Shown here one piece after another: positions 18,877-27,834 of a DNA stretch of 64,000 bases. How positions within the stretch are numbered: the stretch's first letter is position 1; every line of letters begins with the position of its first letter. The position numbers and the translations under genes were made by a program. Source of the stretch: Deltaproteobacteria bacterium (GTDB lineage Bacteria > Desulfobacterota > BSN033 > WVXP01); contig JAFDHF010000006.1 of the NCBI GenBank assembly GCA_019308905.1, positions 30,222 through 94,221 of the forward strand, written 5' to 3'. Under the pieces are notes generated by a model, which saw nothing but the letters and a program-made list of their open reading frames with translations, did not search any database and was not told where the DNA came from.

Positions 18877-20259
18877 ATGGAGGAGACGAGGTTCTGGAAC
18901 AGAGAGGTGGAAACTCTGCCCCTGGAAGAAATGAGAAAGATCCAGTTCAGGAAGTTGAAAAAACAGATGGACTACATCTACGAGAACTCTCCTTTCTATA
19001 GGAAGAAGTTCGACGATTCAGGGGCAAAGCCTCAAGATATAAGGAGCCTGGATGAGTTCAGGAACCTCCCCGTCTTTATCACCAAGAAGGAGCACAGGGA
19101 GTGCCAGGACGAGTCGCTGAGGACTCTCGGGCATCCCTTCGGCACGATCCTGTGTGCACCCCTGGAAAAGGTCATCGGCGTGTCCGCGACCTCCGGCACG
19201 ACCGGGCTGCCGACCTTTTATGGGTTCACGCGGCACGACATCGAAGTGACCAACGAGGTTCTTGCAAGGGGTTTCTGGAGGGCAGGCGTGAGGCCTGGAG
19301 AAACCGTGGCTCACGGATTCGGGCTCAGCATGTGGGTTGCAGGAATACCTGTGATCCGGGCCCTCGAACACATGGGGGCCCGACCGGTCCCGATCGGGGC
19401 AGAGGCCGGCTCCGAACGATTGCTTCGATTCATTGATCAGACAAGGGCCACCACCCTTATGTGTACCCCCTCTTATGCAGAAAGCCTCATCGAGAAAACA
19501 CCCAGGGTTCTTGGAAAAGAGGCGAGCCAACTCGGCATCCAGAGAATCGTCTGTGCAGGAGAACCGGGGGCGGGTCTCCCGGAGGTGCGCCGGAAGCTGA
19601 CAAGCGCCTATGGAGCGAGGATCTTCGACTCCGCCGGGATTCCGTGGGGCATCTTTGTCATATCCTGTGATTGCGATGAGTACCACGGCATGCATGTAGT
19701 CTGTGAAGATCACCATCTGTACTACGACATCATGGATCCGGAGACGGGGAGACCGGTTGAATGGAAAGACGGGGCAAGGGGAGAGAAGATACTCACGTCT
19801 CTTGACTGGGAGGCCGCCCCTCCGTTCAGATATGCCAGCGGGGATATCATTGAGATCCACACCGGGCAGTGCGAGTGCGGTCTCGAGGGCGTGCGGGTCA
19901 GATTCCTCGGCAGGATCGATGACATGCTGATCGTCAAGGGCGTAAATGTCTTTCCATCTGCCATAAGAGATCTCATCAATTCATTCGTTCCGAGAGTAAC
20001 CGGTGTTTTCAAGATAGTCCTCGATGCCCCTCCACCCAGGGTGTTACCTCCCCTGAGGCTGATCGTGGAAAAAGGCCGGGGAATCAGCACCGAGCAAGGC
20101 GAGGCACTGAGGCGCCAAATCGAGGAGAAAATGGCGAGTCTCCTGAGAGTAAGGCCCTCCATCGGATTTGTTCCACCCGGAACCCTGGAGAGGAGCAAGG
20201 GGAAAGCCGACCTCTTCGAAAAGAGATTCCAGCGGGAATCACCGGAGAAAGGACGGTGA
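18877..20259 (+). CDS. AMP-forming acyl/aryl-CoA ligase, phenylacetate-CoA ligase family
   Basis: 460 aa. It has the PaaK-type N-terminal helix bundle (FRKLKKQMDYIYENSPFYRKKF), the P-loop SATSGTTGLPTFYG near residue 110, and a C-terminal domain with GRIDDMLIVKGVNVFPS. It activates a carboxylic acid to its CoA thioester using ATP. Placement between a thiolase and a VOC epimerase suggests it primes the substrate for this operon. Aryl versus short-chain acyl specificity cannot be told by eye. Confidence 0.9.
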   Translation: MEETRFWNREVETLPLEEMRKIQFRKLKKQMDYIYENSPFYRKKFDDSGAKPQDIRSLDEFRNLPVFITKKEHRECQDESLRTLGHPFGTILCAPLEKVIGVSATSGTTGLPTFYGFTRHDIEVTNEVLARGFWRAGVRPGETVAHGFGLSMWVAGIPVIRALEHMGARPVPIGAEAGSERLLRFIDQTRATTLMCTPSYAESLIEKTPRVLGKEASQLGIQRIVCAGEPGAGLPEVRRKLTSAYGARIFDSAGIPWGIFVISCDCDEYHGMHVVCEDHHLYYDIMDPETGRPVEWKDGARGEKILTSLDWEAAPPFRYASGDIIEIHTGQCECGLEGVRVRFLGRIDDMLIVKGVNVFPSAIRDLINSFVPRVTGVFKIVLDAPPPRVLPPLRLIVEKGRGISTEQGEALRRQIEEKMASLLRVRPSIGFVPPGTLERSKGKADLFEKRFQRESPEKGR

Positions 20260-20261
20260 AC

Positions 20262-20654
20262 ATGCTGAAAAGGATAGACCACATAGGCATAGTGGTAAAA
20301 GAGCTCGAGGGCGCGATAGAGCGATTCCAGACCTTTGGACTCCCGGCGAGTGAGGTCACCGAACTGAAGGCGATAGGTGTAAAGATCGCCCTCCTTCCCC
20401 TGGGCGGTTCATCCATTGAGTTGATCTACTTTACGGAGCCTCAGAAGGGGCCACAAAGCGTGGTCCGTTCACAACAGGGGGCCATCAACCACATCTGTTT
20501 TGAAGTCGACCACCTGGAAGCCTCGATCAGGGACTTCGAGTCAAAAGGAGCGAGACTGGTGGAAGGTTACCCGAAGCAGGGAGTGCACGGCCGGGTGGCC
20601 TTTTTCGATCCCCAAACCACGGAGGATGTTCTCATAGAACTCTGTGAGCACTAA
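20262..20654 (+). CDS. methylmalonyl-CoA epimerase-like VOC protein
   Basis: 130 aa from the ATG at 20262 (SD AGGA 8 nt upstream); an overlapping GTG at 20256 is also possible. Two VOC half-domains carry metal-binding candidates in IDHIGIVV, NHICFEVD and the C-terminal LIELCE, matching the His/His/Glu set of methylmalonyl-CoA epimerase. The start overlaps or abuts the ligase stop codon. An acyl-CoA mutase of the methylmalonyl-CoA family is encoded elsewhere in the window (33343-34944), but not in this operon. Confidence 0.85.
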   Translation: MLKRIDHIGIVVKELEGAIERFQTFGLPASEVTELKAIGVKIALLPLGGSSIELIYFTEPQKGPQSVVRSQQGAINHICFEVDHLEASIRDFESKGARLVEGYPKQGVHGRVAFFDPQTTEDVLIELCEH

Positions 20655-20907
20655 GGGAGAAAAGGGGGCCGGGGATTCAGACCAACCCTCGCGGCCTCAG
20701 GAGGGGAGGAGAAAGAGGTTTTCCCCTGAGAATCCGGGAATGTCCTTGGAGACAGAGAGGCCTGAGGAGAAATCCTTCCAGGGGTGGAGGAACTCCTCCG
20801 TGTGCCGAGCTTGACAGGAAGTCCTAGATTCCGGATAATGGCATAACCTTATACCAAAACTCGAGGCCAGAGCAAGAGGAGTCTCTTTCGTCTCAGCGGA
20901 GACACCC
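20655..20907. other. intergenic region between two plus-strand operons
   Basis: Contains two small hairpins (CTCAGG at 20696 pairing with CCTGAG ending at 20730; GGAGG/CCTCC around 20787-20798), neither followed by a U-run, and the promoter at 20811-20839. No gene is seen. Confidence 0.4.
20811..20839 (+). promoter_or_regulatory. sigma70-type promoter for the nine-gene catabolic/transport operon
   Basis: TTGACA (20811-20816) and GATAAT (20834-20839) are separated by 17 bp. Transcription should start near 20846, about 62 nt before the first ATG. No divergent regulator gene lies next to it. Confidence 0.72.
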
Positions 20908-21558
20908 ATGGACGACTCCCGGGACCGGGAAGAACTGATCGCTCTCTGCCGCCGGGCAAGGCAAAACGGACTCGTAGGGGAGAGGTCCGGCAATTTTAGC
21001 GTCCGCCTTCACGGCGGCGAGCGTGTGCTGATCACCCCCTCGGGTGTCCCCTATCTGGAGATGACACCTGACGACCTCCTGGTCCTTTCCCTGGACGGCA
21101 CGGTCCTCTCGGGCGGTCTGCGTCCCTCCAGCGAGCGGCCCATGCACCTGGCCATATACAGAAACCGGCCCCATATCCGTGCGATCATCCACTTCCACGG
21201 GGATTACGTAACCGCCATGGCAGTGGCCGGGAGATCTCTCCCAGTTGTTACCCTCGGCCTTGCCCTCGCCGTTGGCTCTCCCGTGCCCCTTGCGGATTAC
21301 GCAAGGCCTGCTTCCGAGGAGCTGGGCCAAGCGGTTCTCCGGGCCACAAGGGGGGACCAACCAGCGGCCATTCTTAAACATCATGGGGCCGTGGCCATGG
21401 GGACATCCCCGACAGAGGCTTACGCCGTCGCAGAGGCCGTGGAGGAAGGGGCCAGACTGTTCAACCTGGCCTCCCAGGTGGGTCGGCCTCTCGAACTGCC
21501 CCCTGAGGAGATACCTTTTTACAGGAGCTTCTTTTTGAAGAACCATCGCATGATATGA
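20908..21558 (+). CDS. class II aldolase/adducin family protein
   Basis: 216 aa, full length for the L-fuculose-phosphate aldolase superfamily. GERSGNFSVR corresponds to the phosphate-binding loop. Zinc ligands are HFH (residues 94-96) and the His of KHHGAVAMG, and the catalytic acidic residue is in SSERPMHLAIY. The family cleaves phosphorylated ketoses to DHAP plus an aldehyde, or decarboxylates related acids. It opens an operon with a zinc dehydrogenase and a sugar kinase, so a retro-aldol on a phosphorylated sugar or polyol derivative is likely. Confidence 0.88.
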   Translation: MDDSRDREELIALCRRARQNGLVGERSGNFSVRLHGGERVLITPSGVPYLEMTPDDLLVLSLDGTVLSGGLRPSSERPMHLAIYRNRPHIRAIIHFHGDYVTAMAVAGRSLPVVTLGLALAVGSPVPLADYARPASEELGQAVLRATRGDQPAAILKHHGAVAMGTSPTEAYAVAEAVEEGARLFNLASQVGRPLELPPEEIPFYRSFFLKNHRMI

Positions 21559-21611
21559 GGCTTCTTGCCATTTGGGCTGCGCGAGTGGAAAGCGGCCGGT
21601 GAACCGTCCCG

Positions 21612-22670
21612 ATGCATGCTGTGAGAAGAGTACGTGCTCTCAAGGCTTACGGTCCAGGGGATTTTCGGCTGGAAACCTTTGATCAGGCCGGCCCAGGACC
21701 GGAGGAGGCCTTGCTTCGGGTGGTCGGAGCGGGAATCTGCGCCGCCGATCGTAGGGTCTACGAGGGGACAGCACCCTGGCCTCTCAGGTATCCCTTTGTC
21801 CCCGGACATGAGATCACAGGAATCATAGAGGAAATCGGAGAGGAATTCGGCTCACGGGGCCTGTCGCCGGGCGATGCAGCGGTGGTGGAGCCGATTGTGT
21901 CCTGCAACCGCTGCAGGTTCTGCCGGGACGGCCGCTACCACCTCTGTTCGAACCCTCGGTTCTTCGGGTTCCACATCGCCGGTGGCTTCAGTGATTACCT
22001 TGTTCTCCCTCGAGGCGCGCGGATCCACCGGCTGCCTCGAAACGAAGACCCTCTACCTGCTGTCCTGGCAGAACCGCTGGCCTGCGCATTACACTGCCTG
22101 GACAAGGCACGGGTCGACTCGAAGGAGGCGGTGGTCGTCGCAGGAGTGGGGAGTATCTCCCGAATGATGTTGACCCTTCTCGCCGCACGGCGGCCCAGAC
22201 TCCTCATCGCCCTTTCCAGGCACCAAGAGGGGCTCGCCCTGGCGCGGAAACTCGGGGTGGATTCGGCTCTCGACGCCGGTTCGAGGGATATTGTGGAGCG
22301 CATCCTGGAGTCGACCGGGGGATTCGGCCCCGATGTCTTCATCGAGGCCTCCGGTGATCCCGAATACCTGACCCTGGGACTCAGGTCTCTCTGCAAAGGA
22401 GGGCGGCTCGTCCTTTTCGGGGTCTACACGCGATCCGTGGATCTGGATGCAAACCTGGTGGCCGACTTCAAAGAGCTGACGATCCAGGGGGTACACCTCG
22501 GCCCTAACGCCTTCCCCTCTGCAATACGGCTCATCTACGACAGAGTGGTCGATTTCCACCGAGAGGTGGTATGTACGTATCCGCTCAGTCGGGCAGTGGA
22601 GGCCTTTTCCGCCAGGGACAGGGTCGGAACCCCGGGGAAAATCGTAATCACTCCCCAGGACGAACCATAG
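21612..22670 (+). CDS. zinc-dependent alcohol/polyol dehydrogenase (MDR family)
   Basis: 352 aa. Catalytic zinc site: ICAAD (Cys near residue 40) and PGHEITG. Structural zinc site: CNRCRFCRDGRYHLC. The Rossmann segment reads VVAGVGSISRMMLTLLAA, with an atypical glycine pattern. It resembles sorbitol/threonine dehydrogenase-type enzymes that oxidise polyols to ketoses. It lies between an aldolase and an FGGY kinase, suggesting oxidation, phosphorylation and cleavage steps of one pathway. Confidence 0.9.
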   Translation: MHAVRRVRALKAYGPGDFRLETFDQAGPGPEEALLRVVGAGICAADRRVYEGTAPWPLRYPFVPGHEITGIIEEIGEEFGSRGLSPGDAAVVEPIVSCNRCRFCRDGRYHLCSNPRFFGFHIAGGFSDYLVLPRGARIHRLPRNEDPLPAVLAEPLACALHCLDKARVDSKEAVVVAGVGSISRMMLTLLAARRPRLLIALSRHQEGLALARKLGVDSALDAGSRDIVERILESTGGFGPDVFIEASGDPEYLTLGLRSLCKGGRLVLFGVYTRSVDLDANLVADFKELTIQGVHLGPNAFPSAIRLIYDRVVDFHREVVCTYPLSRAVEAFSARDRVGTPGKIVITPQDEP

Positions 22671-22727
22671 GGGCTCGGCCTCAAGGGAAACTCCGCTCGC
22701 CCTCGGCGAGGGAGGGAGGCTCATTCG

Positions 22728-24296
22728 ATGGGAGTAATGGTCTTGGACATAGGGACCTCTGCTGTCCGGGCCACGGTCTTCGATGCGGCGGGTAATCCCA
22801 CCGGCCATGCCAGGCGGGCCATCGAGTCCGCCTGTGTCGAGAGCGAGGTACCCGGAGGTCGACAGTTCATTCCCCATCGGCTGTGGCGGGCTATCTCGTC
22901 AACGGCAAGGGCAGCCCTGAAGGAGGCAGGGACCTCAGGGAGAGGGGACTCCCTGTGCGCCCTGGGTGCTACCGCTCAACGTTTCGCCTGGTTCTTCCTG
23001 GACGGCCGGGGGGATACCCTCTATGCAGGTCCCTTCTCGGACCTCCGGTCGAGCCGGGAAGCGAAGGAGCTCTCCCTGAAAAAGGGTCCCGAGCTCTTGA
23101 AAGAGACAGGGCAATGGCCCTCGCCGATCCGCGCCCTCCCTCGTCTCATGTGGTTCCAGCGGCATAGGCCGGAGATCCTGGACAAGACGCGCTCGGTATT
23201 GAGCCTGGCCGATTGGGTCAATTTCCTCCTCACGGGCGAGAAGGCCATGGAGATCGGGGCACTTTCCGAGGGACTGTTGTGGAGCCTGAGAGAGGCTCGC
23301 CCTCTCGATGATCTTCTGGCCGGGCTGGGGCTACCTTCAAATCTCATTCCGCCGGCTGTCTCAGCCGGGACCGTTCTCGGCTCCCTGACCCCGAAAGCCG
23401 CCCGGACCTTGGGTCTGCCAGGGGGTCTGCCCGTGGTCGTAGCAGGGGGCGACTCTCCGTGTGCTCTCCTGGCTGCAGGCGGAACCAAACCCGGAAGGAC
23501 CGCTGTCGTCGCAGGGACCAGTGCGCCGGTCATGAAGCTGATCGGGCGCCTTGAAATCGATTCCGATTTCCATGTCACCACTACCCCCCATCTCATCCCT
23601 GAGACCTGGATCCTCGAGGGTAATACTCAGAGGGCGGGGAGGACCCTGAGTTGGTATGTGGAGACCTTCCTCTCTCCTTCCGGCCGGAAAAGACGCTCCC
23701 AGGTATACGATCGGCTTGAACACGAGGCTCTGAAGGTCGAACCCGGCTCGAGGGGCCTTAGAGCCTATCTCGGTCCCGTGGTGGGCCACCTCGATCGCTT
23801 CCAGGGGCCCGTGAAATCCACCTTGATGGGCATCGACACCATGGACAATTCCCGTTTCACCCTCTATGCCCTGGGCCGCGCGGTCCTGGAGAATATAGCC
23901 ATGGCCATTCGGGGAAACCTCCTCAATCTGGAGCGCGTGGGAGGTGGAGGGGACTGCCCCATCGGCCTGACCGGCGGGCTGACCCGGAGCGGCTTGTTCA
24001 ACCTGATCCTCGCCTCTGTGTTGAACCGGCCTGTCCGGAAGACCCCCTTCGTCGAAGGGAGTACCCGTGGAGTCCTTGTTCTCTGTCATTACGGCCTGGG
24101 CAGATACTCGAGCATTGAGGAAGCAGGGAGAAACCTGATCCCCTCTCCTGAGGAGATCCTACCCGATCCCGATTGGGCTCGAAGGTATGCCGAAGTATTT
24201 GAAGAATGGACCGGAAACTACCGCATCCTGGCCGGTTTGCCGGACTCCTGGCCGGGGGATACGGTAACAACCCAAAAGGAAAGGAGAATGATATGA
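22728..24296 (+). CDS. FGGY-family carbohydrate kinase
   Basis: 522 aa. Two actin-like ATPase domains: N-terminal VLDIGTSAVRATVFD phosphate loop, the substrate-binding GATAQRFAWFFLDGRGD, and GGDSPCALLAAGG near residue 240 with the catalytic Asp. C-terminal domain: GLTGGLTRSGLFN and TRGVLVLC. It phosphorylates a ketose or polyol; the exact sugar is not evident. An SD (GGGAGG) precedes the ATG, and the stop overlaps the next start (ATGA). Confidence 0.9.
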   Translation: MGVMVLDIGTSAVRATVFDAAGNPTGHARRAIESACVESEVPGGRQFIPHRLWRAISSTARAALKEAGTSGRGDSLCALGATAQRFAWFFLDGRGDTLYAGPFSDLRSSREAKELSLKKGPELLKETGQWPSPIRALPRLMWFQRHRPEILDKTRSVLSLADWVNFLLTGEKAMEIGALSEGLLWSLREARPLDDLLAGLGLPSNLIPPAVSAGTVLGSLTPKAARTLGLPGGLPVVVAGGDSPCALLAAGGTKPGRTAVVAGTSAPVMKLIGRLEIDSDFHVTTTPHLIPETWILEGNTQRAGRTLSWYVETFLSPSGRKRRSQVYDRLEHEALKVEPGSRGLRAYLGPVVGHLDRFQGPVKSTLMGIDTMDNSRFTLYALGRAVLENIAMAIRGNLLNLERVGGGGDCPIGLTGGLTRSGLFNLILASVLNRPVRKTPFVEGSTRGVLVLCHYGLGRYSSIEEAGRNLIPSPEEILPDPDWARRYAEVFEEWTGNYRILAGLPDSWPGDTVTTQKERRMI

Positions 24297-25849
24297 AAGG
24301 TGTGAACAGGCGGGAGTTTATGAAGTTGTCTGCCGGCGGCTTGGGCTTTCTGGCCCTGGACGGGCTGGGCTTTGGGAAGGCCTCGGCTGCGACAGACCAG
24401 GTCCTCAATGCCCATATCCCATCGGCCCTGAACAGCATCGATCCGGCTCACGAGATCTCAACAGGCGACGAGGGACGGGTGAGCATCCTGCTGAACAATG
24501 CTCTGATGCGTTACGCTGCCGGCGAGAGGTTCAAACTCATCCCCGATCTCGCCACCGGGTACGAGGTCTCGGAGGGCGGCAGGGTCTACACCTTCCATCT
24601 ACGGGAAAACGTCAAGTGGCACAAGGGATACGGGACCTTCTCTGCCAGGGATGTCAAATACTCGGTCGAGCGGATCCTGGATCCAGCCACAAAATCGAGG
24701 AACGCGAGGATCTTCGGGCTCGTCGGGAGGGTTGAAGCAGTCGACCCCATGACCGTCCGGTTCCACCTGAAAACCCCTTCGGCCATCTTCCCACACAAGG
24801 TGGCCACCTTTCGCGCTGGATTTCTGCTCAGCGAGGCGGCTGGAAAGGAGTTGGGGACCGATGTGGGCAAGAAGATTGTCGGCACCGGGCCCTTCTGGCT
24901 CGAAAAGGCGGTTCTGGATCAGGAACTGATTCTCCGCCGCAACGAAGAGTTCTTCGGCGAGCGGCCGAGGCTCGAGAAGATCGTCTTCAAGATCATCCGC
25001 GAACCCAGCACAGCCAATCTTGCCTTTGAACGCCGCCGGCTCGACCTGATCGATGTCAACGACCGGGAATCCATCGAACGTTACCAGCATAACCCGGACT
25101 ACCGCTTTCTGGTGGGAACGGCCAGCACAGGGCTCTTCCTTATTACCTTCAACTCGAAGAGGCCGCCCTTTGATAACAAGACCGTACGAAAGGCGTTCCA
25201 GTACGCCATCGACAAGAAACCCATCGTCCAGGCCGTTTACGGCCCAAGGGGCAGGGTGATCGATACGGTCGTACCCCCTGGTGTCGAGGGCTGGACCGAC
25301 GATGTTCCCAAGTATCCCTATGACCCGGACAAGGCGGCCGAAATGCTGGCCAAGGCGGGGTTTCCAAAGGGACTCACCTGTACACTCACCGTACCTACCA
25401 GCTACCAGCGTGAGGCTGTTCTGCTCCAGAGCCAGCTGAAGAGGGCCGGTATCACCCTCAAGCTCGACATGATAGACCGACCCACCTGGTTCAGATCACT
25501 CGGCGGGACGGGTCATGAGCTCTTGTGGAACGCTCACTTCAGGGCACCGGTGGCCGATGCTTTCCTCTTTGTGAGCTACCACTCGGCCAACATGGCCCCA
25601 AGGGGAATCAACTGTGCCATGTATGATGGTGTGGACGACCTGATCGACAGGGCACGCGTCACCTTCGATGAGGAGGAACGGGCAAAGATCTATGCCACGG
25701 CCATCAGGCGTATCGCCGACGACTCTCCTGCCATCCCTATCGTGCAGGAGCTCAATACCTTTGTTGCCCAGAAATATGTGAAGAACATAGACACCTTCCG
25801 GGTACCCGAGAATGCGCCGGTACTCGAGCGTGCCTACATAGAGAAATAG
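24293..25849 (+). CDS. ABC transporter substrate-binding protein, family 5, Tat-type signal
   Basis: 518 aa from the ATG at 24293 (SD AAAGGAGA). The N-terminus carries a twin-arginine motif, NRREFMKLS, followed by a hydrophobic segment and a probable ASAA cleavage site. The mature protein has family-5 blocks (GRVYTFHLRENVKWHKGYGTFSARDVKYSVER, VRKAFQYAIDKKPI). The binding protein at the left edge uses a Sec signal instead. It delivers a solute to the permeases at 26893-28673. Sugar- or polyol-catabolism neighbours suggest the ligand need not be a peptide. Confidence 0.92.
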   Translation: MKGVNRREFMKLSAGGLGFLALDGLGFGKASAATDQVLNAHIPSALNSIDPAHEISTGDEGRVSILLNNALMRYAAGERFKLIPDLATGYEVSEGGRVYTFHLRENVKWHKGYGTFSARDVKYSVERILDPATKSRNARIFGLVGRVEAVDPMTVRFHLKTPSAIFPHKVATFRAGFLLSEAAGKELGTDVGKKIVGTGPFWLEKAVLDQELILRRNEEFFGERPRLEKIVFKIIREPSTANLAFERRRLDLIDVNDRESIERYQHNPDYRFLVGTASTGLFLITFNSKRPPFDNKTVRKAFQYAIDKKPIVQAVYGPRGRVIDTVVPPGVEGWTDDVPKYPYDPDKAAEMLAKAGFPKGLTCTLTVPTSYQREAVLLQSQLKRAGITLKLDMIDRPTWFRSLGGTGHELLWNAHFRAPVADAFLFVSYHSANMAPRGINCAMYDGVDDLIDRARVTFDEEERAKIYATAIRRIADDSPAIPIVQELNTFVAQKYVKNIDTFRVPENAPVLERAYIEK

Positions 25850-25871
25850 GCAGATCCGAGGAGGCATCCCG

Positions 25872-26885
25872 ATGGCTGATTCCCCCACCCCCCAGGACCG
25901 GTTCTACTTTGACCGCGACGCCGATCTGACCCATCTGCGCGGCCGAACCGTGAGTATCATCGGATATGGAAACCAGGGGCGAAGCCAGGCCCTCAACCTG
26001 AGAGACAGCGGCATAGAGGTGGTGGTGGGAAGCCAACGGGACACCTCCTTCGACCGGGCCAGAGACGACGGATTCGAGCCTCTCTCGGTCCCCGAGGCGG
26101 TTCGGGCCGGCCAGATCGTCGTGCTTCTCGTACCCGACGAGGTGATGCCCTCCCTCTATGGCGAATCCGTGGCTCCCCACCTGAGCCCCGGAGAGATGCT
26201 CGTCTTTGCCAGTGGGTACAACGTCTATTTCGGTTTCATCAGCCCCCCCGCTCATCTGGATGTCGTGCTTCTCGCCCCGAGGATGATCGGAAAAGGGGTG
26301 CGAGACCGGTTCCTGGACGGGAGGGGTTTCCCCAGCCTGGTGGGTGTCCACCAGGACGCCACCGGAAGGGCATGGTCCCTGCTTTTGGCCCTGGCCAAGG
26401 GAATCGGCTCCACGCGGGCAGGGGCCTTGAAGTCGAGCTTCGAGGAGGAGACGATCCTCGATCTCTTCAGCGAACACGCTCTCGCAGGGGTGCGCCTCTG
26501 GTCGATTCGGACGGCCTTCGACGTGCTGCGAGAGTACGGCATCGGCCCCTCGGCCATACTGCTGGAGCTCTATGCCTCCGGGGAGGCACAGGCAGTGACA
26601 CAGGCGGCCGCGGATCTCGGCCTCTGGGACCAGCTCCTGCTCCACTCCCGTACAAGCCAGTACGGCCAACTGACCAGAGGCCAGGCCGCAGCCACGGAGG
26701 AGACGCGCCGGCACTTCCGATCGATTGTGGACCAGATCAGGGACGGGCGCTTTGCCCGCGAATGGACCCAGGAGCAGGAAGCGGGATTCCCCGTGATGCG
26801 GAGGCTCATGGAAATGGCCTTCAACCACGAGAGCGTGAAGGCGGAAAAACGCCTTTTCGAGATGATGCGCAAGAAGCAGGGGTAG
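25872..26885 (+). CDS. ketol-acid reductoisomerase-like oxidoreductase with altered active site
   Basis: 337 aa, similar in length to class I KARI. It has a Rossmann motif GYGNQG (31-36), VHQDATG (159-165), KGIGSTRAG and FEEETILDLFSEH. By eye, Asp197 and Glu201 (metal site) and Ser259 are kept. The catalytic His of FAHG reads Ser114 (FASGYNVYFG), the active-site Lys of APKG reads Arg137, and the second Glu of the ECLHE motif reads Ser236. It is thus probably not an acetohydroxyacid isomeroreductase. It sits between a binding protein and permeases, not with ilvB or ilvN. An oxidoisomerase acting on a branched or sugar acid is possible. Confidence 0.8.
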   Translation: MADSPTPQDRFYFDRDADLTHLRGRTVSIIGYGNQGRSQALNLRDSGIEVVVGSQRDTSFDRARDDGFEPLSVPEAVRAGQIVVLLVPDEVMPSLYGESVAPHLSPGEMLVFASGYNVYFGFISPPAHLDVVLLAPRMIGKGVRDRFLDGRGFPSLVGVHQDATGRAWSLLLALAKGIGSTRAGALKSSFEEETILDLFSEHALAGVRLWSIRTAFDVLREYGIGPSAILLELYASGEAQAVTQAAADLGLWDQLLLHSRTSQYGQLTRGQAAATEETRRHFRSIVDQIRDGRFAREWTQEQEAGFPVMRRLMEMAFNHESVKAEKRLFEMMRKKQG

Positions 26886-26892
26886 AACGGCC

Positions 26893-27834
26893 GTGGTCTC
26901 CTTCTTTGTCCGGCGGATCCTCCATGCCATACCCGCCCTCATAGGGGCGGTGACGCTTCTCTTTCTCCTCCTCAGGCTGATCCCCGGGGATCCGGCCCAG
27001 GCCATGCTGGGCACTCAGGCCACGGCCGAGGATCTTGCCAGGTTGCGGCACCAGCTCGGCCTCGACCGGCCCCTGATCGTCCAGTACGGTATCTATCTCG
27101 CCGATTTCGCCAGGGGCGACTGGGGCGTATCCCTGGCCACTCAGACCCCCGTGCTCCACCGGGTCAGGGAGGCTCTTCCCCATACCCTCAGTCTATGTGG
27201 TGCGGCGGTTCTGGTCATGATCCTCATCAGCGTGCCTGCAGGTGTTCTCTGTGCGGTCAAGCGGGACAGTTGGGTCGACTATTCGATCTCGGTGGCGGTC
27301 TTCCTCTTCATGTCCATGCCCCAATTCTGGTTGGGACTCCTGATGCTTCTCTTCTTCTCATACTACTTCGGCCTCTTCCCCATCTACGGCATTGGACAGG
27401 CCGGAAACATATTCGATCAACTCCATCACCTGGTACTGCCGGCCCTCTCTCTGGGAATCAGCTTCCTGGGGCTTTCCACGCGCCTGACCCGTTCGAGCAT
27501 GCTCGAGGTGCTGGGCCAGGACTATATCCGCACCGCCCGGGCCAAGGGACTGAAGGAAGGAAGGGTCATCTTCAAACACGCCCTTCGCAATGCCATGCTC
27601 TCGGTGGTTACGGTGATCGGCCTGGCTACGGGCCAACTTCTCGGCGGAGCCGTCATCATCGAGGTCATCTTTGCCAGGCCGGGCCTGGGAACCCTCATCT
27701 GGGACGCCATCCTCCAGAGGGATTATCCCCAGGTTCAGGCATCTGTGGCCGTCTTCGCCTTCTTCTTTATCATGGTCAACCTCTTTACAGATCTGGTCTA
27801 TGCCCTGCTGAACCCCAAGATAAAGCTATCATGA
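26893..27834 (+). CDS. ABC transporter permease, DppB type
   Basis: 313 aa with a GTG start. Six membrane segments, the N-terminal LIPGDPAQAMLG motif, the EAA loop (ARAKGLKEGRVIFKHALRNAML), and VIIEVIFARPGLG. It pairs with the DppC subunit downstream (ATGA overlap). This importer belongs to the catabolic operon starting at 20908. Confidence 0.94.
   Translation: MVSFFVRRILHAIPALIGAVTLLFLLLRLIPGDPAQAMLGTQATAEDLARLRHQLGLDRPLIVQYGIYLADFARGDWGVSLATQTPVLHRVREALPHTLSLCGAAVLVMILISVPAGVLCAVKRDSWVDYSISVAVFLFMSMPQFWLGLLMLLFFSYYFGLFPIYGIGQAGNIFDQLHHLVLPALSLGISFLGLSTRLTRSSMLEVLGQDYIRTARAKGLKEGRVIFKHALRNAMLSVVTVIGLATGQLLGGAVIIEVIFARPGLGTLIWDAILQRDYPQVQASVAVFAFFFIMVNLFTDLVYALLNPKIKLS

Noticed and set aside
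27195..27830. Apparent N-terminal extension of the DppC permease
   Set aside because: It reads the DppB gene out of frame; the ATG at 27831 overlaps the DppB stop as usual for this family.
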